Shown here one piece after another: positions 9,128-18,059 of a stretch of DNA of 64,000 bases. The notes below the pieces were generated by a model. That model was not told the DNA's origin and ran no database searches. It saw nothing but the letters and a program-made list of their open reading frames with translations. Position 1 is the stretch's first letter, and each line of letters begins with the position of its first letter. The position numbers were made by a program, and so were the translations under genes. Source of the DNA: Verrucomicrobiaceae bacterium. Its GTDB lineage: Bacteria > Verrucomicrobiota > Verrucomicrobiia > Chthoniobacterales > Chthoniobacteraceae. The stretch covers positions 1-64,000 of the forward strand of contig SXWH01000118.1 of assembly GCA_005791535.1 (NCBI GenBank). The letters are read 5' to 3'.

Positions 9128-12100
9128 TTGGTGACGCGGTAAAATCTCTTTGGTGTTAATCCTGAGAACGCCCCGGAGTCGGTCCAGGTATTTGTCTGCC
9201 CGACATCAATGTTCGTCCAGTTTACGAGGTCGGTGGACCATTGGAGCGTGTAGCTTTGGCCGCGAAGGGCGTCCCAAGTAATGACTGCGTTGCTGCCCAA
9301 TTTTACGACGGCGACTTCGACGAAGGGCGTCGGCTTCATCGTGTAGGTGTGGGCAATGTCGCGGTTGTGGAGCGATGCGGTTTCTTGCGAGGGAAGCGCG
9401 GCGCGGACGTATTCGACTTTTGTTTCTTCTCGGGCGACGGTGACTCGCAGGTGGCCGGAGTTTGGAAGGAGCGTGCCGGTGGTGTATTGGCCGTCCACGG
9501 CGCTGCCGAGGGAGAAGTTCGGTGTGCCGGGCTGCGGGCATTCTTGATACACGACGCCGTCGAGTTGCTGGTAGGCGTAAAAGTGGTCGTGGCCGTGGAA
9601 GACCGCGCTGACGTGGTTTGCGACGAGCAACTGATGAATGGGCATCGCCCAGCCGGGACGCTTTGCGGCAAAGCCTTCGGTGCCGTCTGCGTTTTTTCCG
9701 CCCCACTCGTATTTGTCCGCGACTTCCACTCCGCCGCGACCGGATGTGGTGCCGCCGACGAGGTTGTGCAGGAACACGAACTTGAATCGAGCGCTGCTCG
9801 TTTCGAGCGTGGTCTTGAGCCAGTTGTATTGCGAGAGTCCGAGCGACCAGCGCCAATTGTCGGCGGGCGCGGAGTTTGGGTTGCTGAGCGTATTCCAGTA
9901 TGGGTCTATAACCACGAAAAGTGCGTCGCCCCACTCCCATGCGTAGTAATTTCGCATGAGCTTCTGCTGGCCGAAAATGAGCTTTGTCGCGGTATTGCCG
10001 GTATAGAAATTATCCGGCGTGGGTGAAAGGTCGGGCGCGGGCGTCGGGTAATACAGGGTCCGTGCGCGATGGTTCCACGACGCAAAGTTGTTCGATTTAT
10101 CCGGTGTGGCGTCGGCGTTGTAGGTGTAGCCGTATTCGCTCTCGTGGTTACCGAGGACGTAGAAAAACGGCGAGCTGTGGCAGTAGCGCCCGAAGAATGT
10201 GCGAAGATTCGTCGCGCGCCCGATGATCGTCTGCGGCGTAACGACGATGCCGGGGATGAACTGCGTGAGCTTGTCCGTCATGAAGATGTCGCCGAGGTCC
10301 ATGTGAAAATCCGCGCCGTCGGCGTGCATGTTGTCCATTGCGAGCGCGAAAAGTTCGGGGTTTGTGATGTCGTCGAGATGCGGGTCGGCGGTGATGGTGA
10401 ATTTGAACTCCTGTCCGCGCGAACGTTGCGTGCGAAAGGTGCGGTCGCCGCGGCTCTTGAACACCGTTTCACCCGGCGCACGATATCGCACGCGGTAATG
10501 ATAAAGCGTGTACGGGGTGAGCGGCGTTCCCGTCGGCGATTGAATCACAATCTCGAACGGGGTGCCGACGGGATAGGTCGCGACGGGGGTCTGCATGGTG
10601 TAGTGCCCAGCGGCATCGCCGATTTCAACGAAGACCTCCTGGGTACTCGATGCCTCCATATTCAGCGTCACGCTCTTTCGTGTCGGAATTCCGAGAAACT
10701 CCGATGAAGTGAACGTCGCATCCTCCAGCGTGTAGCTCACGGGATAGCTCGCCGGAGCACTGCTGGTGTTCGCGCCGCTGCTGTCCGTCGCGGAAATGCT
10801 GTAGCTTACATTCACGCCACCGGCCTGCTTCGGAACCAGTGCTCCGAAGACACCATCGCCGGCCGCTCCGTCGCCGTGGAGCCCGTCGTCGAACATCGTT
10901 ACGGTCACCGGTCCGCCGGGTGATGTCGTGATGACTTTGATGTCGTCCACGCGGACCTTTGGCGGAGGCGTGGGGTTCACCGCGTTGTAGCCTGTCATTT
11001 GAAAACGGAGCTTCAGGTTGGTGGTGAAATCCGCGCCGCTGAGGTTGTATTGATACCGCTGATGCGCGTGATTCGCGCCGGTGAGCTCGCTCAATCTCGT
11101 CGTGTAGGTCGCTCCGCCGTCGGTGGACATTTGAAATGTCCAGCCATTCGGCGAAATGAGGTCCACGGTCTCGACGTAGAACTCCACATAGCCCGACGCC
11201 GCGCCCGCGGTGTTGATGATGTTCGTCGTCGTGGCCATCGTATCAGTGAGATTCGCGGTGCCCTTGTTGAACTCCAGTCCGCATGGATTTCCCGTTGCGG
11301 AATTGTTCGCTCCAGTCGTCTGCCGGACGTTGTTTGCGGTCGCGGCTGTAATTGTCCACGGGTTATCGCATCCGTCGCCAGTCCAGGGTGTGACGGCGGC
11401 CGTGCGCATCGTTTCCGAGAAGACCGTCGTGGTTTGCGCAGAGCCGTTGTTGTAAGTCAGTTGGACGCTTTGCAGCGATTGCCCTGAGCCCGGTTGGACG
11501 TTCGCGGTTACCCACACATTGTCGAAGTACGTCGGAACGCTCGGTCCCGTCGCGACCGAGGTAATCGAAGGCCCCGCCGCGCCAATGGTGAGCGTTCCGG
11601 ATGCGCTGGTCGTGGAGCCCGCGACGTTGCTCACAACGACATCATACGCCGCTGCGTCCGCAGCCGTCACATTGCTGAGCGTGAGCCGCGTCGTGTATGC
11701 ACCCGTGACGAGGTCGCCGAGTGTGTCGGTGACTTGCGCGAACGTCGTCGCACCGCTCACCGGCGCACCGTTCTTGCGCCACTGCACGCTCGGCGCTTTG
11801 TACGAGGTGAACGGCGCATAAAGCGTGACCGTTCCGCCCGCCGGGATGCTATTCGTGATGAGCGGTGGGCCGATGTAAGGCGGGTAGCTTTCCGGCGCTA
11901 CATTGGTGATCGCCGTCGTCAGCGAGGCCGCGATTCCGGAGTATGCCGCCGCATTTCCGCCGAGCAGCAGGTCGGTCGTCTCAAACTGGTCGTCCGTCAT
12001 GTTGAACAGCTCATTCACAAACGACGCGCCAACGCGGTTGCGGATGAGCTTGAAGACCTTGCTGCCGCCATTCACCGGGTCGGTGAATGTATTCAGGCTC

Positions 12101-13302
12101 ACCGGAATCGCGGTGCCCGTCACCAGCGGCACCGGACGCTGCACGGTCGTCGAGTTGTTCGCAGCAAGCAGCGCAGGCCAGAGATTGATGCCGTCGAACG
12201 GCTTTGTATTCTGCGGCGCGACTCCCGTAGCTGCGCAGAGCGTGGGAAAAAGATCGCCCACCCACACATGCTGCGTGCTCGTCACACCCGCGGGCAGCAC
12301 GCCGGGCCAGCGAATCCCCGCCGGTGTGCGAAGCGCGCCATCGTAGCCGTCGCCTTTGGTCCCGCGCAGTGGATCGTTCAGCGAGCCCTTCACTTCATCG
12401 CCGCCATTGTCTCCAAACCACACGACGATCGTATTGTTCGCAATCCCCGCCGTATTCAGCGCGGCGAGCACCCGTCCCATCGCGGCGTCCATCCCATCCA
12501 CCGCGGCGGCGATGAGCCTGCGGTTCGTGTCTGTGACTCCGAGGTTCTGATATTTCGTTATCAAAGCCGGCGGCGCCGACACCGGGCCGTGAATCGAGTT
12601 GAACGCGAGGTAAAGCAGCATCGGCTTTGACGTGTCGCGATTCTGAATATGAGCGATAGCCTTGTCTGCGAGCAGGTCCGGCGACCACCCGCCGTGCCCC
12701 TGTGAATCCGTGTGCTCGCTCGCCCCGTCCTGCTGCACGCCGTTCAGCCACCAGTCCGGCACATCGGGATTCTCGCCCTCCGCGCTCTGGTGCGTGAAAT
12801 AGTCGATCGCTCCCGAGTACTGCCCGTAATGCGAATCCCACCCGCGATTGTACGGCGCGTATTCCAGCCCTTCCTGGATGATGCGCACATTCTGCCCGTT
12901 CACCGTCGTGTAGCTGAGATTTTTGTCCGAGCCACCGAGATGCCACTTCCCGCAAACAAAAGTCTGATACCCCGCCGTCTTGAACGTCTGCGACATGAGA
13001 TGCTCGCTCAGCGGAAGCCCGCGCGTATTGTTCGTCCCCGTGCGAAGCGTATTCCGCCCCGTCAGTAGAGCCGACCGTGTAACGCTGCAGACCGCCGTAG
13101 CATAAAACCGCTCCAGCCGGATTCCCGATGTCGCGAAGCTGTCCATGTTCGGCGTCTGAATCGGCACCTGCCCCGCCGGAGTATGATAACCGACATCGCC
13201 CCAGCCCTGATCATCCGTCACGATGATCACCACATTCGGAGCCGTCGCAAAGCACTGCGCCGCGAAAAGGAACGCCAGCAGTCGTGTGATGTAATTCTTC
13301 AT
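9124..13302 (-). CDS. Sulfatase / Ig-like / metallophosphoesterase fusion, secreted
   Basis: A 1392-aa protein with signal peptide 1-19. Residues 22-470 form a sulfatase domain with DD30-31, GKWHLGG near 118 and GDNGGDE near 297. Its formylglycine motif reads C72-S-V-T-R76, so valine replaces the consensus proline. Residues 480-575 are Ig-like; 577-830 form a beta module (ending near MFDDGLHGDG) also present in the upstream 1525-aa protein. Residues 960-1300 are a complete metallophosphoesterase: D973-x-H975, G1004-D1005, G1051-N-H-E1054, H1179, G1237-H-D-H1240. The C-terminus (NTWTDSGAF...RFYRV) is the common export-associated tail. Two hydrolases on one chain suggest a substrate bearing sulfate and phosphate. 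The gap to the upstream gene is 19 bp, and it overlaps the downstream sulfatase by 4 bp. Confidence 0.9.
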   Translation of the reverse strand: MKNYITRLLAFLFAAQCFATAPNVVIIVTDDQGWGDVGYHTPAGQVPIQTPNMDSFATSGIRLERFYATAVCSVTRSALLTGRNTLRTGTNNTRGLPLSEHLMSQTFKTAGYQTFVCGKWHLGGSDKNLSYTTVNGQNVRIIQEGLEYAPYNRGWDSHYGQYSGAIDYFTHQSAEGENPDVPDWWLNGVQQDGASEHTDSQGHGGWSPDLLADKAIAHIQNRDTSKPMLLYLAFNSIHGPVSAPPALITKYQNLGVTDTNRRLIAAAVDGMDAAMGRVLAALNTAGIANNTIVVWFGDNGGDEVKGSLNDPLRGTKGDGYDGALRTPAGIRWPGVLPAGVTSTQHVWVGDLFPTLCAATGVAPQNTKPFDGINLWPALLAANNSTTVQRPVPLVTGTAIPVSLNTFTDPVNGGSKVFKLIRNRVGASFVNELFNMTDDQFETTDLLLGGNAAAYSGIAASLTTAITNVAPESYPPYIGPPLITNSIPAGGTVTLYAPFTSYKAPSVQWRKNGAPVSGATTFAQVTDTLGDLVTGAYTTRLTLSNVTAADAAAYDVVVSNVAGSTTSASGTLTIGAAGPSITSVATGPSVPTYFDNVWVTANVQPGSGQSLQSVQLTYNNGSAQTTTVFSETMRTAAVTPWTGDGCDNPWTITAATANNVRQTTGANNSATGNPCGLEFNKGTANLTDTMATTTNIINTAGAASGYVEFYVETVDLISPNGWTFQMSTDGGATYTTRLSELTGANHAHQRYQYNLSGADFTTNLKLRFQMTGYNAVNPTPPPKVRVDDIKVITTSPGGPVTVTMFDDGLHGDGAAGDGVFGALVPKQAGGVNVSYSISATDSSGANTSSAPASYPVSYTLEDATFTSSEFLGIPTRKSVTLNMEASSTQEVFVEIGDAAGHYTMQTPVATYPVGTPFEIVIQSPTGTPLTPYTLYHYRVRYRAPGETVFKSRGDRTFRTQRSRGQEFKFTITADPHLDDITNPELFALAMDNMHADGADFHMDLGDIFMTDKLTQFIPGIVVTPQTIIGRATNLRTFFGRYCHSSPFFYVLGNHESEYGYTYNADATPDKSNNFASWNHRARTLYYPTPAPDLSPTPDNFYTGNTATKLIFGQQKLMRNYYAWEWGDALFVVIDPYWNTLSNPNSAPADNWRWSLGLSQYNWLKTTLETSSARFKFVFLHNLVGGTTSGRGGVEVADKYEWGGKNADGTEGFAAKRPGWAMPIHQLLVANHVSAVFHGHDHFYAYQQLDGVVYQECPQPGTPNFSLGSAVDGQYTTGTLLPNSGHLRVTVAREETKVEYVRAALPSQETASLHNRDIAHTYTMKPTPFVEVAVVKLGSNAVITWDALRGQSYTLQWSTDLVNWTNIDVGQTNTWTDSGAFSGLTPKRFYRVTK

Positions 13303-13321
13303 AAAACTGATGCATTTCGCG

Positions 13322-16300
13322 CTATCGCATCACCCGGTAAAACCGCTTCGCCGCTGCGCCAATCGCGCCGCTGTCAGTCCACGTGCCGACCTGCCCGACG
13401 GGGATGTTCGTCCAATTGATGAGGTCCTCGGAGGTTTGCACGGAGTAGCTGATTCCCGCTTGTGTCGGCCACTGAATGGTAACGCTGTTTCCGGCGGGTG
13501 TCGCGGTCGCTGTAAAATTTGCGGGCGGTGTGATGGCGCTCACGGTGTAGCTCGCGGCGGCGGCGGATGTGGTAGTGCTGCCGTTGTTGTCGGTCACGCT
13601 GACGCTGTAGGTGATAGTCGTTCCCGCGGCGCGCACCGGGATTTGCGCGCCGTAGAGTCCGTCGCCTGCGAGGCCGTCGCCGTGCAGGCCGTCGTCGAAC
13701 ATGGTCAGCGCGACCGGCGGATTTCCGGATGTGGTGACGACGGTGATGTCATCAATGCTGACTTTGGGTGCGGGTGTCGGAGCGACTGCGTTGTAGCCTA
13801 CGAATTGGAACCGCATCTTCAGCGTGTTCACGCGCTCGGTGGCGAGCAGGTCGTAGTGGTAGAGCTGCATCGCGTGGTTGAGCCCGGTGAGTTCGCTCAG
13901 ACGTGTGGTCCACGTGGTACCGCCGTCCGTGGAAAGCTGGAAGGTCCATCCGTTTGGCGAGATCAATGAAGATGCGCCCAGCCAGAATTCCACGTAGCCA
14001 GCGGTGCCTGCTGCCGGAATATTGTTCGTCGTGGTGACGTAATTGTCGGTGATCGTCACCGTGCCTTTGTCGAACTGCAGTCCACACGGATTGCCTGTGC
14101 CGTGGTTTGCTGCGGTGACCTGTTTGATTGTGTTTGCTGTGCCGTTGACCGTCCACGGATTATTCGCATTCGCCCCGGTCCAGGGTGTGACGGCGGCGGC
14201 GGCCATCGTTTCCGTGAAAACCGGACCGGTCGTGAGCGTGCCGTCGCTGTAGGTGAGTTGAGCGCTGGTGATGCTTGCGCCATTGGCAGCCTGAAGGCGT
14301 GCTGTGACAAATACATTGTCCACGTAGGTCGGCGTGTTTGGCGAGGTGAGGGTATTCGTGATGGTCGGTGGCGGGATGGCACCCGTGCCGGTGAGACTGA
14401 TGTCGAAGGCGGTGCCCACGCTGCTGTCGCTGCTGGCGATGTGCAGCGCCGCGGTTTTGGCGCCGGCGGTGCTCGCATTGAACTGCACGACCATCGTCGT
14501 GCTGCCGCTGGCCGCGATGCTCGATGCGGGTGGCGTGGCGACGGTGAAATTCGACGCGTTCGTGCCGTCGATCGTCACGCCGGTGATGCTGAGGGCTGAG
14601 GTGCTGCTCGTATTGCGTATCGTGAACGTCTTCGACAGCGTGCTGCCCACATTCACGCTGCCGTAGGCCACGGTGCTGCTGCCATCGGTCAAAGCGGAGC
14701 CCGTCGGCTGCTCGACCGCGATCTGCGTCGTGGTCGCGGCCGGGCCGGTGTAGCGGACGATGACTTCATTATCCAGCGTGAGGCTCGACGACCAGATGAA
14801 CTGCGCACCGCTGCCGGTGAACTGCGGCTGGAAGTTCATGTAAGCCGGGAAATTCACGCCCACTGTTGCCTCGGTGTAGGTCGTCGCATTCGGCCAGCCA
14901 GCGGTTGAGTAGGCGGACGACTGCCAGCCCACGGGCAACGGGTAATGCATCGCGTAGGCCGTCTCGGTGAGAGAGTGCGTCGCGCTGGCAGAACTGCGCG
15001 TGCCATCGGCCAGCTCGACCACTTGATTCGGATTGTCCAAGGGAGCGATGTAGAAAGTCTGCGCCTTCCATTGATTGTTCGTCACCGTGCCGTCACTGAA
15101 GCTCGCGATGAAGCCGCCGTCGCCGATGTGATACGGATCGCCGCCGTTCAATTCGGTGCCGAGGCCGAGATTCTCCTCCCAATCAACGAGCCGCACGGCG
15201 TAAGTGATCGGGCGCTTCGCCTTGAACTTCACCACGCATGAATTGAACGACGTGTAAGGCACCGGATCGACGCCCACGAGCACGCCGTTCACATACAGCT
15301 CGAAGTAATTATCGCTGAAGATGTAGCCGGTCACGACTTCGCCATCGGCATCGACCACCGTGGTCGGCAGCGCATCGATCGCGGCCTGTCGCGCAGCGAG
15401 ATTCGCGGGCGTGACGGCGGTGTATTCGTTGTACAGATCGGGAGCTTTTGGCGCGGTGGCGAATAGCGTCGCGGCAGGCACGGTCCACGTCGAGTTGTCC
15501 GTTGCGGTGATGGTGCCCACGGCGGTCACGCGCTGGCCTGGCGGAAAAAGATTCGTCGTCGTGGTCGTACCACGACCTTGCGTGATCGAGCCCGATGGCA
15601 CCGAGCGCACTGCGAAGACCGGATAGCTCGATGCAAACGGCTCGTAGCTCACGATGCCCTGCGAATTGCGGGGCGGAGTCGAACTCGTGTTCACGCCAAA
15701 CTCGACCAGCCACGCCTGCGTCGGCGAGCCGCCGCCACCACGGAGCGGCGTGGACGACCAGTAGGCGGTTGCGGTCGCTGCGGGGAAGAGCTTTCGCTGA
15801 ATGCAAGGCTGCGCGCCCGCTGCGGAAGTCGCGGTGGCGAGCGTGATGTCCACGAGGGTCTGGAGTTCCTTCACATTCGGAAGACGCCAGTCGGTGAAAC
15901 CGGCTGTCGTGAGCCCTTCGGCATACGCGAGTGCGGCGTTCCAGTTCATCGCGCTCGAAGGCACCTGCGTCCACATCAGCCCGGTATCGAGGTCCGTGAT
16001 CGTTCCGTCGTTGTTGTTCAGATAATTGTGCCCATTGGTCGGCTTCGGGCCGCGCACATACCGGGCGTGGAAGCGGAGCGTGCCGCCCGCGCTGAGCGTC
16101 TCTGTTTTTGGATGCGCTCCGAGCCCGCCGCCGGAATTCGTGCACCACACGCGCGTCGCGTCCGTTCCGAAAATATCGCTCGTCCACCAGTAGCCGGCGG
16201 CACCTGCGGGATGATTCGGAAAATACGTCAGATTCACCGCCGGATTGTTCGCGTGATTCAGAATGCTGAATGCCTCGGTTGGCGTGGGAAGCCGCCAGTC

Positions 16301-17899
16301 GCTGTATCCGCCGGTCGCCACGGCGGCCGCATTCGCGACAGCGGAATCCCAGGTCGATTCACCGTTGTCCGTTTTCTGCCACATCAGCCCGGTGACGTTG
16401 TCGGTGATGGTTCCGTCGTTGTTGTCCGTGAAGGATTGCGGATTGATCGTGTAATCGGCGTCCTCGCCGAATGTCGCACTTCCGTCCTGCGTGGCACTCG
16501 TGTCCGGCAACTTCACCATGCTCCACGCTGCCATCGGATACGTCTTTAAGCGGTTGTTTGTGCCGTTTGTGTACGTGGTCGTCGTCGTGCCTGTGGTGGG
16601 GTGCCGGTATGTGATCGTGAGCGTCTTCGGATTTACGCTGCGATTGATGCGCCAGCAGATGTCGTAGGTCGTCGCGCCCACCGTGTAGCGCATCAAATAC
16701 TGGTCTGGCGAAGGTGTGCCCGCAGGGTTATGGACGAAGTGCCCCGACCCATCCACGCTGAATGCGACGGGATTTAGGAACGCCGTGATGACCGCTCCCG
16801 AAACCGCCTGCGCAGTATAGCCGCCGGTCCCCGAGGCACGCATGGATTGCACCTCCGGTTGCGGGTCCACCTGACCGCCGAAATTCACCACCGTTCCGTG
16901 CATTGCATCCATGATGTATGGCGCGACATGCCCGCCCGCGGTGCTCCCGCGCGCGTGATAGTGGTAACCCCACGCGCCGTGCTGATGCCCGCCGTCGGCA
17001 TCCAGCGCAAGCTGCGGCGACCCGTCCGGCTCCGTGAATCCGTAAATCGGATATCCATCCAGCGCCCACGCGACCGGCTTGTCCACGCCGAGCACACTTT
17101 GCAAATGCACAGGCGCGATGTGGTAGTGGTAATCGTCCGCCAGACCGCAATGCCCGCCGTATTGGTCGAGCTCGCCGATGGCATACGAGAACTCACCGCG
17201 ATTGTTTCGCGGGTTGAAAATCGCGATGCCATTTGCAGCCACGGCTACCGCGCCGCGGAGGAAGTTTCCGTTCAGCGAGATTGGAGATGCTGCGGGCGAG
17301 GGCACCAGCGGAAGCCGCCACACATTCGGCTGCCCGTAGCCGAGCGACCCCGTGTTGTTCTCGGGATTCGTCGTCGCGAAAAAGTAGGATGTCGGCAGCG
17401 GAATCTGCTGCTGCCACGCCGTGATGCCGACCATCGGCGAAGGCATGATGGCGGGGTCCGGCACATTGTCGCCTTCGACATAGAAATACGTGCCGTCATT
17501 GTAGCTCCGGACCCGTGGTCGGAACGGCGCGAACGACGCAGTCATGAGCAATCCATTCCCAGCCGGTGCCGCGAAGAGAGCAATCTGGCCGCCGCCATTG
17601 TCGCCCACGGCACCCACCGCACCCATGCTTCCCATCGCGACAAGTTGGGAGAGCGAAGCCGCTGGGATCGCCATGGCCGCGCGCCTGCGGACCGGCTGCT
17701 TTGTGAAATAGACACGCTCAACATTGGTCGCGACGTCCGGTTTGGATTTCGCCTCATATCGTGCCGCGATGCGCGCCCTGGCCTCTTCGGAAAAGTCCGA
17801 TGCATGGTCGCCTGGGAGGTGTCCGCCGTCATGCGCCCTCGCGCTCGCTCCAAGGAGCAGACCGGCTGCAAACACGGAATATGACAATGTCGCTTTCAT
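13322..17899 (-). CDS. 1525-aa secreted YHYH / DUF1566 / beta-sandwich multidomain protein
   Basis: Signal peptide 1-22, followed by a His-rich mature start (AHDGGHLPGDH). The YHYH domain (about 125-370) carries the name motif twice, at 257-260 and 312-315. Two DUF1566/Lcl-type repeats follow (about 490-620 and 625-770), each with NDGTITD...GLMW. Residues 857-1050 form a beta-sandwich homologous to the C-terminus of the YHYH/PEBP protein at 22888. A choice-of-anchor D domain lies at 1060-1173, then a module (1177-1430) shared with the sulfatase fusion downstream, and a terminal W...RFYRV tail. The biochemical role of YHYH domains is not established; the clustered His residues suggest metal binding. 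It is the first gene of a three-gene operon, with a regulatory box 22 nt before its ATG. Confidence 0.88.
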   Translation of the reverse strand: MKATLSYSVFAAGLLLGASARAHDGGHLPGDHASDFSEEARARIAARYEAKSKPDVATNVERVYFTKQPVRRRAAMAIPAASLSQLVAMGSMGAVGAVGDNGGGQIALFAAPAGNGLLMTASFAPFRPRVRSYNDGTYFYVEGDNVPDPAIMPSPMVGITAWQQQIPLPTSYFFATTNPENNTGSLGYGQPNVWRLPLVPSPAASPISLNGNFLRGAVAVAANGIAIFNPRNNRGEFSYAIGELDQYGGHCGLADDYHYHIAPVHLQSVLGVDKPVAWALDGYPIYGFTEPDGSPQLALDADGGHQHGAWGYHYHARGSTAGGHVAPYIMDAMHGTVVNFGGQVDPQPEVQSMRASGTGGYTAQAVSGAVITAFLNPVAFSVDGSGHFVHNPAGTPSPDQYLMRYTVGATTYDICWRINRSVNPKTLTITYRHPTTGTTTTTYTNGTNNRLKTYPMAAWSMVKLPDTSATQDGSATFGEDADYTINPQSFTDNNDGTITDNVTGLMWQKTDNGESTWDSAVANAAAVATGGYSDWRLPTPTEAFSILNHANNPAVNLTYFPNHPAGAAGYWWTSDIFGTDATRVWCTNSGGGLGAHPKTETLSAGGTLRFHARYVRGPKPTNGHNYLNNNDGTITDLDTGLMWTQVPSSAMNWNAALAYAEGLTTAGFTDWRLPNVKELQTLVDITLATATSAAGAQPCIQRKLFPAATATAYWSSTPLRGGGGSPTQAWLVEFGVNTSSTPPRNSQGIVSYEPFASSYPVFAVRSVPSGSITQGRGTTTTTNLFPPGQRVTAVGTITATDNSTWTVPAATLFATAPKAPDLYNEYTAVTPANLAARQAAIDALPTTVVDADGEVVTGYIFSDNYFELYVNGVLVGVDPVPYTSFNSCVVKFKAKRPITYAVRLVDWEENLGLGTELNGGDPYHIGDGGFIASFSDGTVTNNQWKAQTFYIAPLDNPNQVVELADGTRSSASATHSLTETAYAMHYPLPVGWQSSAYSTAGWPNATTYTEATVGVNFPAYMNFQPQFTGSGAQFIWSSSLTLDNEVIVRYTGPAATTTQIAVEQPTGSALTDGSSTVAYGSVNVGSTLSKTFTIRNTSSTSALSITGVTIDGTNASNFTVATPPASSIAASGSTTMVVQFNASTAGAKTAALHIASSDSSVGTAFDISLTGTGAIPPPTITNTLTSPNTPTYVDNVFVTARLQAANGASITSAQLTYSDGTLTTGPVFTETMAAAAVTPWTGANANNPWTVNGTANTIKQVTAANHGTGNPCGLQFDKGTVTITDNYVTTTNNIPAAGTAGYVEFWLGASSLISPNGWTFQLSTDGGTTWTTRLSELTGLNHAMQLYHYDLLATERVNTLKMRFQFVGYNAVAPTPAPKVSIDDITVVTTSGNPPVALTMFDDGLHGDGLAGDGLYGAQIPVRAAGTTITYSVSVTDNNGSTTTSAAAASYTVSAITPPANFTATATPAGNSVTIQWPTQAGISYSVQTSEDLINWTNIPVGQVGTWTDSGAIGAAAKRFYRVMR

Positions 17900-17921
17900 A
17901 TTCCGGAAAATGCATCGTGTG

Positions 17922-17940
17922 ACCTTTAGGAAAGATGAAG
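17922..17940 (-). promoter_or_regulatory. Candidate response-regulator box upstream of the YHYH operon
   Basis: In gene sense this is CTTCATCTTTCCTAAAGGT, ending 22 nt before the ATG at 17899. It differs from the box of the YHYH/PEBP gene at only two positions and lies at exactly the same distance from the start. The hexamers CTTCAT and CTAAAG are 11 bp apart, as expected for an OmpR/PhoB-type dimer site. Confidence 0.65.
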
Positions 17941-17988
17941 TGCGGTGCGAAATTTCAGATGCCGCCGCGGGCGCTCCGGAGCCTTTCG

Positions 17989-18006
17989 TGTAAAGTTATT
18001 GTAAAG
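17989..18006 (+). promoter_or_regulatory. 11-bp-spaced TGTAAAG direct repeat before the PQQ propeller gene
   Basis: TGTAAAGTTATTGTAAAG contains two exact TGTAAAG copies 11 bp apart, ending 53 nt before the ATG at 18060. The pitch is that of OmpR-family binding sites, and the half-site resembles CTAAAG of the 19-bp boxes. It could serve the divergent YHYH operon, the propeller gene, or both. Confidence 0.4.
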
Positions 18007-18059
18007 CATTGCGCGAAATCGGCGGCGGCGGCGTTAGAGAGCTACGAAACGCTCTCTCG

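Noticed and set aside
11494-12630. Plus-strand open frame of 378 codons inside the sulfatase fusion
   Set aside because: Arg-rich translation without recognisable motifs, antisense to the intact sulfatase domain.
17922-17940. AAAGGT in the 19-bp box as a Shine-Dalgarno sequence
   Set aside because: It ends 21-25 nt before the start codons, too far for normal ribosome binding, and the conserved CTTCAT half would be unexplained.
18009-18059. TTG start for the propeller gene
   Set aside because: It adds 17 Gly/Arg-rich residues before a clean signal peptide that begins at ATG 18060.
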